Notes: a model not told the origin generated them from the sequence alone. A stretch of DNA of 64,000 bases from Scardovia inopinata JCM 12537 (GCF_001042695.1 NZ_AP012334.1:1302001-1366000), one strand, 5' to 3'. Counted from the first letter of the stretch, positions 1-9,959 are shown. Program-made: numbers and translations.

Positions 1-1
1 T

Positions 2-1972
2 AATGCCGTACAGAAACTGACTCCTAATCTGACTACTACCGACAACATCACGTTCAACCTGTCAGACCTCCCACAGCAATCCCGCATGTATGCATCGGAC
101 GGGACAACACTTATAGCTACCTTTTACGATCAAAACAGAATTAATGTTTCCCTGGGCAAGGTGTCCAAAGTCATGCAGCAGGCAGTGGTAGCCAGGGAAG
201 ATCGTCGTTTTTTCCAGCATCATGGCGTTGATCCCCAGGGTGTGCTCCGCGCCTTTGTCCAAACCTATGTCAATCAGGGAAATACTCAGGGAGGCTCTAC
301 CCTAACCCAGCAGTATGTTAAAAATATGCTGATTGAACAGGCACAGTCAGAAAATGATCCCATTGGCGCCTATCACGCTAAGGAAGACACCATTGCTCGC
401 AAAATCAAGGAAATGCTCCTGGCTCTGCAAATTGAAAAGACTTATTCCAAGGCCGATATTCTTCAAGGATACTTGAATATAGCTCAGTTTGGCACGTCTA
501 CTTATGGTGTGGAAACAGCCGCTCAACATTATTTTTCCAAGTCAGCAGCGGATCTCAATGCCGGTGAAGCAGCAACCATTGCAGCCATCACCAAGAATCC
601 GGCGAAATATGATCCTACTGTCAACGTTGCCGAAGCACAGAATCAGCGCAACATTGTCCTCGACCTCATGGTCACCTGCAAGTTCCTGACCAAGGCTCAG
701 GCCACCCAGTTTAAGTCGGTTCCTCTTCAGAACATGCTCAAGATTAAGGCAGTCAGCGTCGGCTGCCAGGCAGCAGGAGACTCAGCATTTTTCTGTGATT
801 ATGTGGTTCATAAAATCCTTAATTCTTCAGCCTTTGGAAAGACTTCAGCCGAACGCCGCAGACTCCTTTACGAGGGCGGCCTGACTATTATTACTACTCT
901 TGATGTCAAGGCGGAAACAGCGGCTAACGCATCTGTCCGCAAGGTCATTCCCGTTAATGATCCGTCGGGTTTTGAGGCGGCTATGGCTGCTATTCAGCCC
1001 GGAACAGGAAAGGTCCTGGCTATTGCCCAAAATCGCACCTATAACGCCACCACCAAGGCTGGCGGAACATCAACGGCTATTAACTATGCAGTAGACCAGG
1101 CAGACGGAGGCGGAATTGGAGTTCAGACCGGTTCAACCTTCAAGCCCATTAACATGGTTTCCTGGCTATCTAACGGCCATACAGCCATGGAGTCTCTGCG
1201 AACGTATACCAGTTATCCTAACGCCAGCTTCCCTTGCTCAGCCACCAAGGGAGGCTACTGGCAGGTGTCTAATTCAGGAGGTGGGACGGTTAATCCGGAA
1301 ACCCCCTACCATGCCCTGATTATGTCTCACAACACCACTCAGGCATCCATGGCTCAGAAAATTGGCCTCTGCGCCATCGCCAAAACAGCAACCGCCCTGG
1401 GCTACCATAACGCAGCTCTGGGGAATACGAACATTGAGAACAACATGGAACCTGCCATCATCATTGGTTCTCTCAATGCTTCTCCCCTCACCATGGCCAG
1501 TGTCTACGCCACTATTGCAGCCAATGGCGTTCACTGCGATCCCATTGCCATCACAAAAGTCACTAAGAACGGCAAAGATATTGCAGTCCCCAGTGCTAAT
1601 TGCAAACAGGCTATTTCCAAAGAGGTAGCACAAACCACTGCTTATATTCTCAATAAGGATGTGACAGACGGTGCTGCCAAGGGAGCCCAGCTTGCTAACA
1701 ATCGTAAGACTTTTGCCAAAACAGGTACAGCAGAAGATAAGTACATGGACAGTGTTATTTTCACCCACGGGGTGGCTGCTTACACCACCATGGGCAATAT
1801 GGAACAGCCGAAATCTTTCACCAGAAGGACAATAGGAGGGCAAACCCATGACACATGGTTTGGTTCCTATTCTCTTCCCATCCTGACCAGTTTTATTAAC
1901 GACTACGTGAAGGCAGCCCATATCCCCGATGATCCCTCTTACGGCAAAGCTGACGCCCGTCTGATGGGATGA
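2..1972 (+). CDS. Bifunctional penicillin-binding protein (transglycosylase/transpeptidase), 5'-truncated by window edge
   Basis: The frame is open from base 2, before the first ATG at 86, so the gene begins outside the window and 656 codons are visible. Numbering from base 2, the glycosyltransferase (GT51) motifs are EDRRFFQHHG near residue 66, GGSTLTQQ and RKIKEMLLALQIEKTYS. The transpeptidase active-site motifs follow: STFK near residue 378, SHN, and KTGT near 573. All catalytic motifs of a class A PBP are present, so the protein should polymerise and cross-link peptidoglycan outside the membrane. The N-terminal membrane anchor would lie upstream. No PASTA repeats follow the transpeptidase domain; the C-terminus is a short tail. 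Class assignment is firm; which PBP paralogue it is cannot be said. Confidence 0.95.
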   Translation, partial: NAVQKLTPNLTTTDNITFNLSDLPQQSRMYASDGTTLIATFYDQNRINVSLGKVSKVMQQAVVAREDRRFFQHHGVDPQGVLRAFVQTYVNQGNTQGGSTLTQQYVKNMLIEQAQSENDPIGAYHAKEDTIARKIKEMLLALQIEKTYSKADILQGYLNIAQFGTSTYGVETAAQHYFSKSAADLNAGEAATIAAITKNPAKYDPTVNVAEAQNQRNIVLDLMVTCKFLTKAQATQFKSVPLQNMLKIKAVSVGCQAAGDSAFFCDYVVHKILNSSAFGKTSAERRRLLYEGGLTIITTLDVKAETAANASVRKVIPVNDPSGFEAAMAAIQPGTGKVLAIAQNRTYNATTKAGGTSTAINYAVDQADGGGIGVQTGSTFKPINMVSWLSNGHTAMESLRTYTSYPNASFPCSATKGGYWQVSNSGGGTVNPETPYHALIMSHNTTQASMAQKIGLCAIAKTATALGYHNAALGNTNIENNMEPAIIIGSLNASPLTMASVYATIAANGVHCDPIAITKVTKNGKDIAVPSANCKQAISKEVAQTTAYILNKDVTDGAAKGAQLANNRKTFAKTGTAEDKYMDSVIFTHGVAAYTTMGNMEQPKSFTRRTIGGQTHDTWFGSYSLPILTSFINDYVKAAHIPDDPSYGKADARLMG

Positions 1973-2153
1973 CGGGTTGTATCCGCTTGAAAGTCCTCAG
2001 TCTACCTTTCCTCCCCAAAGGTATATGCCCTAAGGATCTGTCCCCCAGGGTACGCAGGGCTGCAACAGATAGAGTTACATGAAAGTTGCATGAAACAGTA
2101 TCACATATGAAACAATACCTAGCACTGTCATATATGACAAGAAGGCAAGAACG

Positions 2154-3014
2154 ATGAGCGAAAATATACCATCCACCATTGGAATTATCGATGTGGGAGG
2201 TGGCTTTCGGGCTGTTTTCAACGCCGGTGTTCTGGATGCCTGTCTGAAGAATAATATTCATTGTGACCGCTGTTACGGTGTCTCTGCCGGTAGTGCAGAT
2301 TTGGCCGGATATCTGTCGGGCCAATACAGGCGAGCCCTCCGCTTCTACGTTGAATACTCATTCCGCAGCAGGTATGCCAGTCTCCATAACATGATCCATC
2401 AGCGGGATTTTATTAATCTGGATTATATTTATGGAGACTTATCCAAGCATGATGGCGAATATCCTTTGAATTACCCAGCCCTGAGAGATAATCCTGCAAG
2501 TTTTACCATTGTTGCCTGCGACGCCAGAACCGGTCAGCCTCATTATTTTACCAAGGATGATATCAGCCAGGATCATTACGATGTTTTCAAAGCGTCTAGC
2601 TGCGTTCCAGCTGCCAATTCTCCCTATGAGATAGACGGCGTCCCCTACTTTGACGGAGGCATAGCCGATCCCATTCCCATCCAGAAGGCTTTCGATGACG
2701 GATGTACCAAGGTGATTGTTTTGCTGACCAGGCAGAGAGACATCCCCCGGGAACCTGGCCATGACAGGTTGCCGGGCAAGTTGTTGGAAAAGCGCTATCC
2801 AGCGGCGTCAGACCGGATTCTTACCAGATATAAAACCTACAACGATCAGATTGCCTTAGCTGAAAAGTATGAAAAAGAAGGCAAGGCCCTGATCATCGCC
2901 CCCACTGATCTTCACGGACTGGATACGCTGAAGAAGACCCGCCAGGGGCTGCTTGATATGTATCAGGACGGAATGCAGCAGGTTGATAAAATCAAAGAAT
3001 TTCTTTCCCACTAG
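2154..3014 (+). CDS. Patatin-like phospholipase family protein
   Basis: This 286-residue protein is a probable cytoplasmic serine lipid acyl hydrolase. The N-terminus carries the glycine-rich oxyanion segment DVGGGFRAVFNAGVLDA. The nucleophile elbow YGVSAGSAD places the catalytic Ser at residue 44, and the dyad Asp is in YFDGGIADP at residue 167. It has no signal peptide or membrane segment. It resembles bacterial RssA/YjjU-type patatins, whose substrates are mostly unknown. The start follows an AGAAGGCAAGAACG ribosome-binding region. It lies 181 bp after the PBP and 74 bp before murI on the same strand, so a shared transcript is possible. Family is secure, substrate is not. Confidence 0.9.
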   Translation: MSENIPSTIGIIDVGGGFRAVFNAGVLDACLKNNIHCDRCYGVSAGSADLAGYLSGQYRRALRFYVEYSFRSRYASLHNMIHQRDFINLDYIYGDLSKHDGEYPLNYPALRDNPASFTIVACDARTGQPHYFTKDDISQDHYDVFKASSCVPAANSPYEIDGVPYFDGGIADPIPIQKAFDDGCTKVIVLLTRQRDIPREPGHDRLPGKLLEKRYPAASDRILTRYKTYNDQIALAEKYEKEGKALIIAPTDLHGLDTLKKTRQGLLDMYQDGMQQVDKIKEFLSH

Positions 3015-3088
3015 CCACCCTTGGCAACGGTTCCATCAGTAGATTGCGGGAAATTCTAAGAATATAAGTTTATGGAGGCTACAGAAAT

Positions 3089-3880
3089 ATGAATAATGCA
3101 CCGATTGGTGTTTTTGATTCAGGAATGGGCGGAATCTCAGTTGTTCGTCAGATACGTCAGGACCTGCCCCACGAAGATATTCTCTTTTATGGAGACAGTG
3201 CTCATGCGCCCTATGGGACCAAACCCACCGAGCAGGTGAAAGAGCTGAGTTTCGCCGTTACCCGGCATCTGCTCTCTCGGGGAGTTAAAGCCATCGTTAT
3301 CGCCTGCAACACCGCAACCAGTGCAGCTGCTCCCGATCTTCGCAGCAGCCTCTCTCTCCCTGTCATAGGCATGGAGCCTGCGCTGAAAGTTGCCTGCGAC
3401 CGGGGCGAAGGCAAGCCTCAAAACGTTCTTGTTCTTGCCACCTCCCTAACCTTGCGGGAGAAAAAGTTTGCCCGCTTGGTTGAGCAGGTTCGAGGGAATA
3501 ACACTATTCATACCCAGGCCTGCCCAGACCTAGTGTCCTTGGTGGAATCTGGCAAGGTGGAAGACAGAGACCTGGCCATAAAAACCATTACTTCTTATCT
3601 GAAGCCTTACGATCTTAATTCCCTGGATTCTGTTGTTTTAGGTTGCACTCACTTTATTTTTTACCGCAACTACTTCCGTCAGATCCTGCCGGATTCCGTT
3701 GCAATTATTGATGGCAACGCCGGTACCAGCCACCATGTGCGGACGATCCTGGAAGAATCAGGGAATCTGGCCGACAGGCCGGATAATTATCAGGGACAGG
3801 TTACCCTGGAAAATTCCCAAAACACCAAGGAACTTGATCTTCTGGCCCGCCACCTCCTGGAAGCTCCCCTGCCTCGGTAA
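3089..3880 (+). CDS. murI: Glutamate racemase MurI
   Basis: This 263-residue protein interconverts L- and D-glutamate in the cytoplasm to supply D-Glu for the peptidoglycan stem peptide. The N-terminal signature IGVFDSGMGG, the first catalytic cysteine in IACNTATS (Cys73) and the second in GCTH (Cys186) are all present, as is the conserved FYGDSAHAPYG loop. Length is normal for the family. The start is preceded by TGGAGGCTACAGAAAT. It lies downstream of a PBP and a patatin, fitting a cell-envelope neighbourhood. The gene ends 16 bp before a convergent DUF488 gene. Confidence 0.97.
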   Translation: MNNAPIGVFDSGMGGISVVRQIRQDLPHEDILFYGDSAHAPYGTKPTEQVKELSFAVTRHLLSRGVKAIVIACNTATSAAAPDLRSSLSLPVIGMEPALKVACDRGEGKPQNVLVLATSLTLREKKFARLVEQVRGNNTIHTQACPDLVSLVESGKVEDRDLAIKTITSYLKPYDLNSLDSVVLGCTHFIFYRNYFRQILPDSVAIIDGNAGTSHHVRTILEESGNLADRPDNYQGQVTLENSQNTKELDLLARHLLEAPLPR

Positions 3881-3895
3881 GCTGGGTATGGCAGG

Positions 3896-4354
3896 TCACA
3901 CTAAGACCAACTCCAGTCCGGGAAAAAGCTCCGGGTGATCCAGCAGATAATCCCTTAATACAGCTGCCTGGTTATATACCGGGCTTTTTGCGGCATAAAC
4001 CAGGGTTACCCGCTGATGAGCTGCAAGAGTTTCTTCCAAAACCGTCAGCCCTTGTGACCTCTCCTCTATTTCCTTCCTGTAGGCAGCAATAAAATCGTCG
4101 AAAGTCTGCGGATTATGGCCCCAGGATTTGCGAAGATCATTGCTGGGAGCAATATCTTTCAGCCATAAATCAATCCTGGCCCGCGCCTTGGAAATCCCCC
4201 TAGGCCAAAGCCGATCCACTAAAATCCTATATCCATCAGCTGGGTCAGGCTGGTCATAAGCCCGCTTAATTGCCACTTCTCTTTTGCCGCTTACCGGGAC
4301 CGATGCCTTCTCTGAAGTGGCCGGATTCTCAGTTATCTCTGCTTTATCTGTCAT
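3896..4354 (-). CDS. DUF488 (YeaO-like) family protein
   Basis: The protein is 152 residues from the chosen ATG at 4354, which has a strong GAGGAGGTG ribosome-binding site; an upstream in-frame ATG at 4465 lacks one. From about residue 35 it matches the DUF488/YeaO pattern: IKRAYDQPDPADGYRILVDR, then LWPRG, W-L-K-D-I-A-P-S, and a C-terminal VTLVYAAK segment. The first 30 or so residues (Thr/Glu/Pro/Ser-rich) look like a disordered extension. The family function is unknown. It is convergent with murI and divergent from the sugar symporter. Confidence 0.85.
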   Translation of the reverse strand: MTDKAEITENPATSEKASVPVSGKREVAIKRAYDQPDPADGYRILVDRLWPRGISKARARIDLWLKDIAPSNDLRKSWGHNPQTFDDFIAAYRKEIEERSQGLTVLEETLAAHQRVTLVYAAKSPVYNQAAVLRDYLLDHPELFPGLELVLV

Positions 4355-4524
4355 AAATACACCTCCTCGTTTATTATAAACTCCGCATAGACTCCGCATA
4401 AACTCTGATGGAAGGCATAGCTGGACAGAAAGAACACGGAGGCAGCACTTTGCCAAGAGACACATATAGAATATAGATGTTCACCCTGCGGCGAAGCAGG
4501 GGAAAAACTAGACGGAGGTGGACT

Positions 4525-5976
4525 ATGGCTGAAGGCACAGCCTCACCGGTCGCACAGTCAAGTCAGAACGATCACATCAACCAGCCTATGCGGGTTGAAA
4601 AACACGGTGACAAGAAGCTGGCAACCCCAAAAATAATCTGGAGTTTTGCCATAGGACAGCTGGGATGGGCTATTCTGTCCGGGATCGTTTCCAACTGGCT
4701 GGTGTATTATTATCAACCCAGTGCGTTTATGAAAAAGAGTGGGATGACCCTTTTCATCACCCAAGGGGCGCTCTTTGCCGGCATCACCCTGATCGGGCTT
4801 ATTGCTGCTGCCGGCAGGCTGATAGATGCCTTCCTGGATCCCTGGATTGGAGCCAAATCTGACTCCTGCAAGCATCGTCTGGGCCGACGGATGCCTTTTA
4901 TGCGTTATGCAGCTGTCCCTTTTGGGCTGATCACCACCCTGGTCTTCGTTTCTCCCCTCAACCACATCTCCTGGATCAATGACATCACCCTTCTAATCCT
5001 TGTCCTGGCTTTTTACTTCTGCATGACCTGTTACTGTACTCCTTTCAACGCCCTGATACCTGAACTAGGACGGACTCAGGAGCTGAGAATCAACGTTTCA
5101 ACCACTATTTCGATCACCTTCTTCTTCGGTACTGCCTTTGCCTATCTAGTGCCCAACATTGCTTCCCTCTTCACCCCGATCCTGGGAGTAGCAGGAGGTT
5201 TCAGAACAGCCATCGGTATCCTGTCTGTTATTGCTATCATCTGCATGCTGGTGCCTACCTTTACTATCAATGAAAAGGAATACGCCCAAACCACTCCGTC
5301 AACTTCCGGAGTCTGGAAAAGTCTGTCTAAAACCTTTAAAAATAAGGATTTCCAGGTTTTCATAGGATCTGATATTCTCTACTGGATTGCTCTGACTATT
5401 TTCCAGACCGGAATGCCTTTTTATGTCACTGTTCTCATGGGATTTTCCAGCAACATGACTTCCATCTTCTTTGTTGGTATGACTATCCTCTCCCTTTGCT
5501 TCTATGCTCCGGTGAATATTCTTGCAAAGCGAATCGGCAAAAAGAAGTTAGTCGCCTTTGCCTTTTTCTTCTTCTGCCTGGATTTCTTCATCACTGCCTT
5601 TGCGGGGACTCTGGGAATCCCTTCTCTCGCCTGGGCCATCGTGATAGCTGTTTTAGCAGCCATTCCCATGGCGATTCTAGGAATCCTTCCCCAGGCAGTG
5701 TTGGCAGATATTGCTGAGGCGGATTCGGTGATTTCCGGGGAAAACCGGCAGGGTATGTTTTACGCAGCCCGTACTTTCAGCATGAAGCTGGGACAATCCT
5801 TGGCCATGATTATTTTCACCTCTGTTGCCCTCTTGGGTACCAATGGCTTTGGCTACAGGGCTACAGCCCTAGTGGCCACTGTTCTCTGCCTGATTGGTGG
5901 AGCGGTCTTTGTTGCTTATAAAGAGAAGCATGTTCTAGCAACGATTGATAGACAGACCAGCAGAAATCCAGCCTAG
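4525..5976 (+). CDS. GPH-family (MelB-like) sugar:cation symporter
   Basis: The protein is 483 residues with about twelve hydrophobic segments, starting at the ATG at 4525 behind GGAGGTG; an in-frame ATG at 4477 has no ribosome-binding site. The first helix follows a polar N-terminus of about 50 residues. The first cytoplasmic loop contains DAFLDPWIGAKSD and RLGRRMPFM, typical of glycoside-pentoside-hexuronide:cation symporters. This family takes up mono- or disaccharide glycosides using a cation gradient. No glycosidase gene is adjacent, so the substrate is unknown. It is divergently transcribed from the DUF488 gene across about 170 bp. Confidence 0.88.
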   Translation: MAEGTASPVAQSSQNDHINQPMRVEKHGDKKLATPKIIWSFAIGQLGWAILSGIVSNWLVYYYQPSAFMKKSGMTLFITQGALFAGITLIGLIAAAGRLIDAFLDPWIGAKSDSCKHRLGRRMPFMRYAAVPFGLITTLVFVSPLNHISWINDITLLILVLAFYFCMTCYCTPFNALIPELGRTQELRINVSTTISITFFFGTAFAYLVPNIASLFTPILGVAGGFRTAIGILSVIAIICMLVPTFTINEKEYAQTTPSTSGVWKSLSKTFKNKDFQVFIGSDILYWIALTIFQTGMPFYVTVLMGFSSNMTSIFFVGMTILSLCFYAPVNILAKRIGKKKLVAFAFFFFCLDFFITAFAGTLGIPSLAWAIVIAVLAAIPMAILGILPQAVLADIAEADSVISGENRQGMFYAARTFSMKLGQSLAMIIFTSVALLGTNGFGYRATALVATVLCLIGGAVFVAYKEKHVLATIDRQTSRNPA

Positions 5977-6080
5977 TCCCTGAAGGCTGAGCTCCGAAGT
6001 CTGAACACAACTAAAAACTAAAGCGGAAGCCTGTGAAAAGCTTAAGCTAAAGAGAGGCTAAAAATACAAAGAAAATACAA

Positions 6081-6142
6081 AGAAGGTGTACTAGAATCTG
6101 ACAGCTGCTGACAGCTATTCGACTATTCACGTACACCTTCTT
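6081..6142. terminator. Possible bidirectional terminator hairpin between convergent genes
   Basis: Two perfect 11-bp inverted arms, AGAAGGTGTAC (6081-6091) and GTACACCTTCT (6131-6141), enclose a 39-nt loop that itself contains the small palindrome AGCTGCTGACAGCT. It lies between the symporter gene and ileS, which converge here. There is no long T-run directly after the stem, so its termination strength is uncertain. Confidence 0.5.
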
Positions 6143-6190
6143 ATCAGGAATGATCAAGAATAATCAAGAATGCTCAGGAATGATGGCCTG

Positions 6191-9100
6191 CTAAGCCTTG
6201 TCTACGATAGCGGAAACTTCGTCGCTGGCTGTGTCCTTAATGTCATAGGACACAGCCAGAGTCTCCTGAGCAATCAGATCGGCAAACTGCTCTACCTTAG
6301 CCCTGTCAGCTGGAGGAACAAGCAGGGTCAGATTAATCCTATCGGAAATATCCAAACCGGCAGCTTTCCGCTCATCTTGAACCAGACGGATAGTATCCCG
6401 AGCATATCCCTCTGCAAGCAGGTCATCAGTCAGCTCCGTGTCGAGCAGAACAAAACCGCCTGTAGGCAAAGGAGCGGAGACAATGGAATCGGTATCGCTG
6501 GCATGAGCCTCTTCAACCCGGGAGTTAAGCTCATATTCTCCAGGCTCCAGGGCAATATCCCCCTGAGGGGTTTGCACTGTTACCGCTCCAGATTGATCCT
6601 TCTTCCAGGAGCCTGTCTTGGCTGCCTTAATTGCTAGCTGAACCTGTTTGCCCAGGCGAGGACCAGCAGCACGAGCATTGACTTTGAGCTCATTGATAAC
6701 GGTCAGATCGTGTTTACCTGCATCCTCAACCGTGGTATATTCCACAGTTTTCACGTTGAGCTCGGACTTGAAAATGTCCTCGCAGGGCTTGATAGCAGCC
6801 GTGTCAGAAACCACAATCGTCAGTTTCGACAAAGGCTGACGGACGCGAATCTGATTTACTTTGCGCAGGGCCAGAGAAGCTGAAACTACCTCGCGAACCT
6901 TCTCCATAGCTGCAACCAGACCATCATCCTGGCGCAGAACCTGCCCAAGCTTAGTCTGAGGAGCATCCTTGTGCCCTTGCTCAGTCAGATAGGGCCAGTC
7001 AGTCAGATGAACCGATTCGCCCCCAGTCAGACCGCGCCAGATAGTCTCTGTTTCCATGGGAGCCAGAGGGGCCATCACCCGGCACAGAACTTCCAAAGCC
7101 GTATAGAGGGTATTGAAGGCGGTCTCATCTTCGTTCCAGAAACGATCTCGGCTGTTACGAACATACCAATTGGTCAGCAGATCAATATAATCAGCAACAG
7201 CGTCGCAGGCATCGGAAATAGCAAACTGATCCAGGCTGGTCTCCACAGAGGAGACCAGGTTATGGGTACGGGCCAAAAGATACCGATCCATCCTTGACAA
7301 ACTGCCGACTTCAGATGCCTTCACCTGTCGGGCTTCCAAACCCTGCCCGTCGTGAGCGGCATTGGCATAGAGGGTAAAGAAGTAGTAGGTGCTCCACAGG
7401 GGAAGCATAATCTGCCGAACTGTATCGCGAATACCCCCGGCGGTAACAATCAGATTGCCCCCGCGTAGGATGGGAGAACTCATCAGGAACCAGCGCATGG
7501 CATCAGATCCATATTTGTTGAAAACTCCATTCACATCAGGATAATTGCGCAGGTGCTTGCTCATCTTCTGCCCGTCGCTACCCAGAACAATGCCATGGCA
7601 GATGACGTTCCTGAAGGCAGGGGAATCAAAAAGGGCTCCGGCCATAATATGAAGAGTGTAGAACCAACCGCGGGTCTGGCCAATATACTCCACCACATAG
7701 TCCCCGGGGAAATGCTGCTCAAAGTATTCTTTGTTCTCAAAAGGATAGTGGAACTGAGCAAAAGGCATGGATCCTGATTCAAACCAGCAATCCAGAACGT
7801 CAGAAATTCGACGCATTGTAGATTTACCAGTAGGATCGTCAGGATTAGGTCTGGTCAGAGAGTCGACCCATGGCCTGTGGAGGTTGATTTTGCCCTTGTC
7901 ATCTGTAGGATAACGGCCAAAATCGCGTTTCAGCTCTGCTAAAGATCCGTAGACATCCACCCGCGGATATGCTGGATCATCAGAAACCCACACGGGGATG
8001 GGAGAACCCCAATAGCGGTTGCGGGAGATAGACCAGTCGCGGGCGTTTGACAGCCACTTACCAAACTGGCCGTCTTTCACGTTGTCTGGAATCCAGTTAA
8101 TTTCCTGGTTATGAGCCAGGAGACGATCTTTAATCTTGCTGACCGCAACAAACCAAGAAGAAACGGGTTTGTAAATCAAAGGAGTCCCACAACGCCAGCA
8201 ATGGGGATAGCTGTGGATGTAAGACCGCTCCTGTACCAGGAAGGCACGATGATCTTCAGGGATATCAGCCAAGGCCCCGGTATGGTGGCGAAGATCGCGA
8301 ACGATGGGGGTATTGGCTTCAAAGACTCGGGTTCCCTGATAATCAGGAACCAGAGAAGTAAAACGGCAACCCTCATCCAAGTAATCTACTGTGCGAACCC
8401 CATACTTGTTGAGGGTGTTGATATCATCCTCACCATAGACAGCCTGGTGAACCAGACCTGTTCCCTCAGTTGTTTCCACATAATCTGCAGGATAAATTGT
8501 GAAAGCATTCGGATCTTCGCCCTGCTCGCCGTCCTGACTGGTTGCTTTTCCATCAGCCAGATAGGGGAAGACGGGCCAGTAGCGGCGACCAACCAGGTCA
8601 GAACCCTTCAGCTCCTTAAGGACTGTGTAATTATCGCCCAATTCCTTAGCAAACTGAGGGAGCAAAGCCGTGGCAAAATATAGCTTCTTACCGGCAAACC
8701 TGCCTTCTGTGGGCTGAACCAGGCTGTAATCGATGTCAGGACCGACCACAATCGCCAGGTTGCCGGGAACAGTCCAGGGGGTCGTCGTCCAGAAAACGGC
8801 ATAAGCGTCTTCATCCCGCATTTTGACGGCGACTGAAACAGAGATATCCTGCCGATTCTGATAGACATCCGCGTCCATGCGCAGTTCGTGATTGCTTAAA
8901 GGAGTTTCATCCTTAGGGCAGTACGGCAGGACCCTGTATCCCTTGTATGCCAACCCTTTCTCATAGAGCTGCTTGAAAGCCCAGATGACCGACTCCATAT
9001 AGGTGGTATCCAGAGTCTTGTAGCCATTGTCAAAATCAACCCAGCGAGCCTGACGGTGGACATAGTCCTTCCACTCGTTGGTATATTTGAGAACAGATCT

Positions 9101-9589
9101 GCGGCAGGCATCATTGAAGGCAGCCAGCCCCATCTTGTCAATCTGGCTCTTGTTCTCAATCCCCAGCTCTTTCTCGGCTTCCAATTCTGCCGGCAGGCCG
9201 TGGGTATCCCATCCAAAGACGCGGTTGACACGGCGCCCTTTCATGGTCTGATAGCGGGGAATAACGTCTTTAGCGTAACCGGTCAGGAGATGGCCATAAT
9301 GGGGTAAACCATTGGCAAAAGGCGGGCCATCAAAAAAAACAAACTCATTACCAGAATTGTCTCCGCTGGGACGCTGCTCCACTGACTTCTTGAAGGTACC
9401 GTCTGCATCCCAATACTTAAGGACCGATTCCTCCATATCAGGAAAACTGGGATTAGGGGTAATTGCTCCCCCGCCAGGTTCAACATCGCGGGTAACAACC
9501 CGGGGGTAAACGCGCTGATTTCGGCTAAGCTTAGCAGCCTGGGCATCGTTTGCACGACCGGCCGTAGTTTTACTATTCTGCTCGCTCAC
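6191..9589 (-). CDS. ileS: Isoleucyl-tRNA synthetase IleS
   Basis: This class I aminoacyl-tRNA synthetase charges tRNA-Ile. It is 1132 residues from the GTG at 9589, which sits behind AGAGGAG; an ATG at 9619 in the same frame lacks a ribosome-binding site. It has the HIGH-type motif PHYGH near the N-terminus, a CP1 editing domain, the KMSKS-type motif as KMSKHLRNYP, and an anticodon-binding C-terminal half. The length and the KMSKH-N form fit the eukaryote-like clade of IleS found in actinobacteria, which is known to include mupirocin-insensitive enzymes. The preceding leader carries a T-box, so expression should respond to uncharged tRNA-Ile. Confidence 0.97.
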   Translation of the reverse strand: MSEQNSKTTAGRANDAQAAKLSRNQRVYPRVVTRDVEPGGGAITPNPSFPDMEESVLKYWDADGTFKKSVEQRPSGDNSGNEFVFFDGPPFANGLPHYGHLLTGYAKDVIPRYQTMKGRRVNRVFGWDTHGLPAELEAEKELGIENKSQIDKMGLAAFNDACRRSVLKYTNEWKDYVHRQARWVDFDNGYKTLDTTYMESVIWAFKQLYEKGLAYKGYRVLPYCPKDETPLSNHELRMDADVYQNRQDISVSVAVKMRDEDAYAVFWTTTPWTVPGNLAIVVGPDIDYSLVQPTEGRFAGKKLYFATALLPQFAKELGDNYTVLKELKGSDLVGRRYWPVFPYLADGKATSQDGEQGEDPNAFTIYPADYVETTEGTGLVHQAVYGEDDINTLNKYGVRTVDYLDEGCRFTSLVPDYQGTRVFEANTPIVRDLRHHTGALADIPEDHRAFLVQERSYIHSYPHCWRCGTPLIYKPVSSWFVAVSKIKDRLLAHNQEINWIPDNVKDGQFGKWLSNARDWSISRNRYWGSPIPVWVSDDPAYPRVDVYGSLAELKRDFGRYPTDDKGKINLHRPWVDSLTRPNPDDPTGKSTMRRISDVLDCWFESGSMPFAQFHYPFENKEYFEQHFPGDYVVEYIGQTRGWFYTLHIMAGALFDSPAFRNVICHGIVLGSDGQKMSKHLRNYPDVNGVFNKYGSDAMRWFLMSSPILRGGNLIVTAGGIRDTVRQIMLPLWSTYYFFTLYANAAHDGQGLEARQVKASEVGSLSRMDRYLLARTHNLVSSVETSLDQFAISDACDAVADYIDLLTNWYVRNSRDRFWNEDETAFNTLYTALEVLCRVMAPLAPMETETIWRGLTGGESVHLTDWPYLTEQGHKDAPQTKLGQVLRQDDGLVAAMEKVREVVSASLALRKVNQIRVRQPLSKLTIVVSDTAAIKPCEDIFKSELNVKTVEYTTVEDAGKHDLTVINELKVNARAAGPRLGKQVQLAIKAAKTGSWKKDQSGAVTVQTPQGDIALEPGEYELNSRVEEAHASDTDSIVSAPLPTGGFVLLDTELTDDLLAEGYARDTIRLVQDERKAAGLDISDRINLTLLVPPADRAKVEQFADLIAQETLAVSYDIKDTASDEVSAIVDKA

Positions 9590-9639
9590 ATGCACTCCTC
9601 TGTATGACTGATCTTTCATGATGATTCATGACCTTTGAC

Positions 9640-9950
9640 CTTGTCACGAGGACGATGCATGAGCTCCTTCATCCAACGACCCGCTCTTTGCCGATAAAAG
9701 CAATATCTTGTGGCTCTGCTGCTGTCTGCTGGCTGCTGCGGCTCATGACCGCGGTACCACCTCGCTTGACAAATGCGACATCTGCTTTCCTGTTTCTGCC
9801 AGACCCAAGCTGGTAACGCATTTATCCACTTGTGGCGGGCTGTGTCGGGCCTCTCCCGTCGGTTCTACTGGGAAAGCGCAAGTCTTTCCTTTCTTCCGAA
9901 GGCTCCCCGCTGATAACGGATCATTGCCCTGTGGGATTACTATAGCACTG
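9640..9950 (-). promoter_or_regulatory. T-box leader of ileS
   Basis: On the minus strand, 9749-9764 reads CGAGGTGGTACCGCGG, matching the conserved T-box bulge sequence that pairs with the tRNA acceptor end. Upstream (higher coordinates) is a compact stem region with GATCCGTTATCAGCGGGGAG that contains ATC triplets suitable as an Ile specifier. It is followed by GGAAGAAAGG and GTAGAACCGACGGG segments of the kind seen in actinobacterial leaders. Downstream is TCGTCCTCGTGACAAGG. Actinobacterial ileS T-boxes are known to act at translation initiation with a very short stem I; no strong U-tailed terminator is seen here, in keeping with that. A TATAGT at about 9940 could be the -10 box. Confidence 0.88.
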
Positions 9951-9959
9951 ACCAAGATC

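Noticed and set aside
1274-1921. 215-codon minus-strand gene
   Set aside because: It lies entirely opposite the PBP gene, and its composition looks like a shadow.
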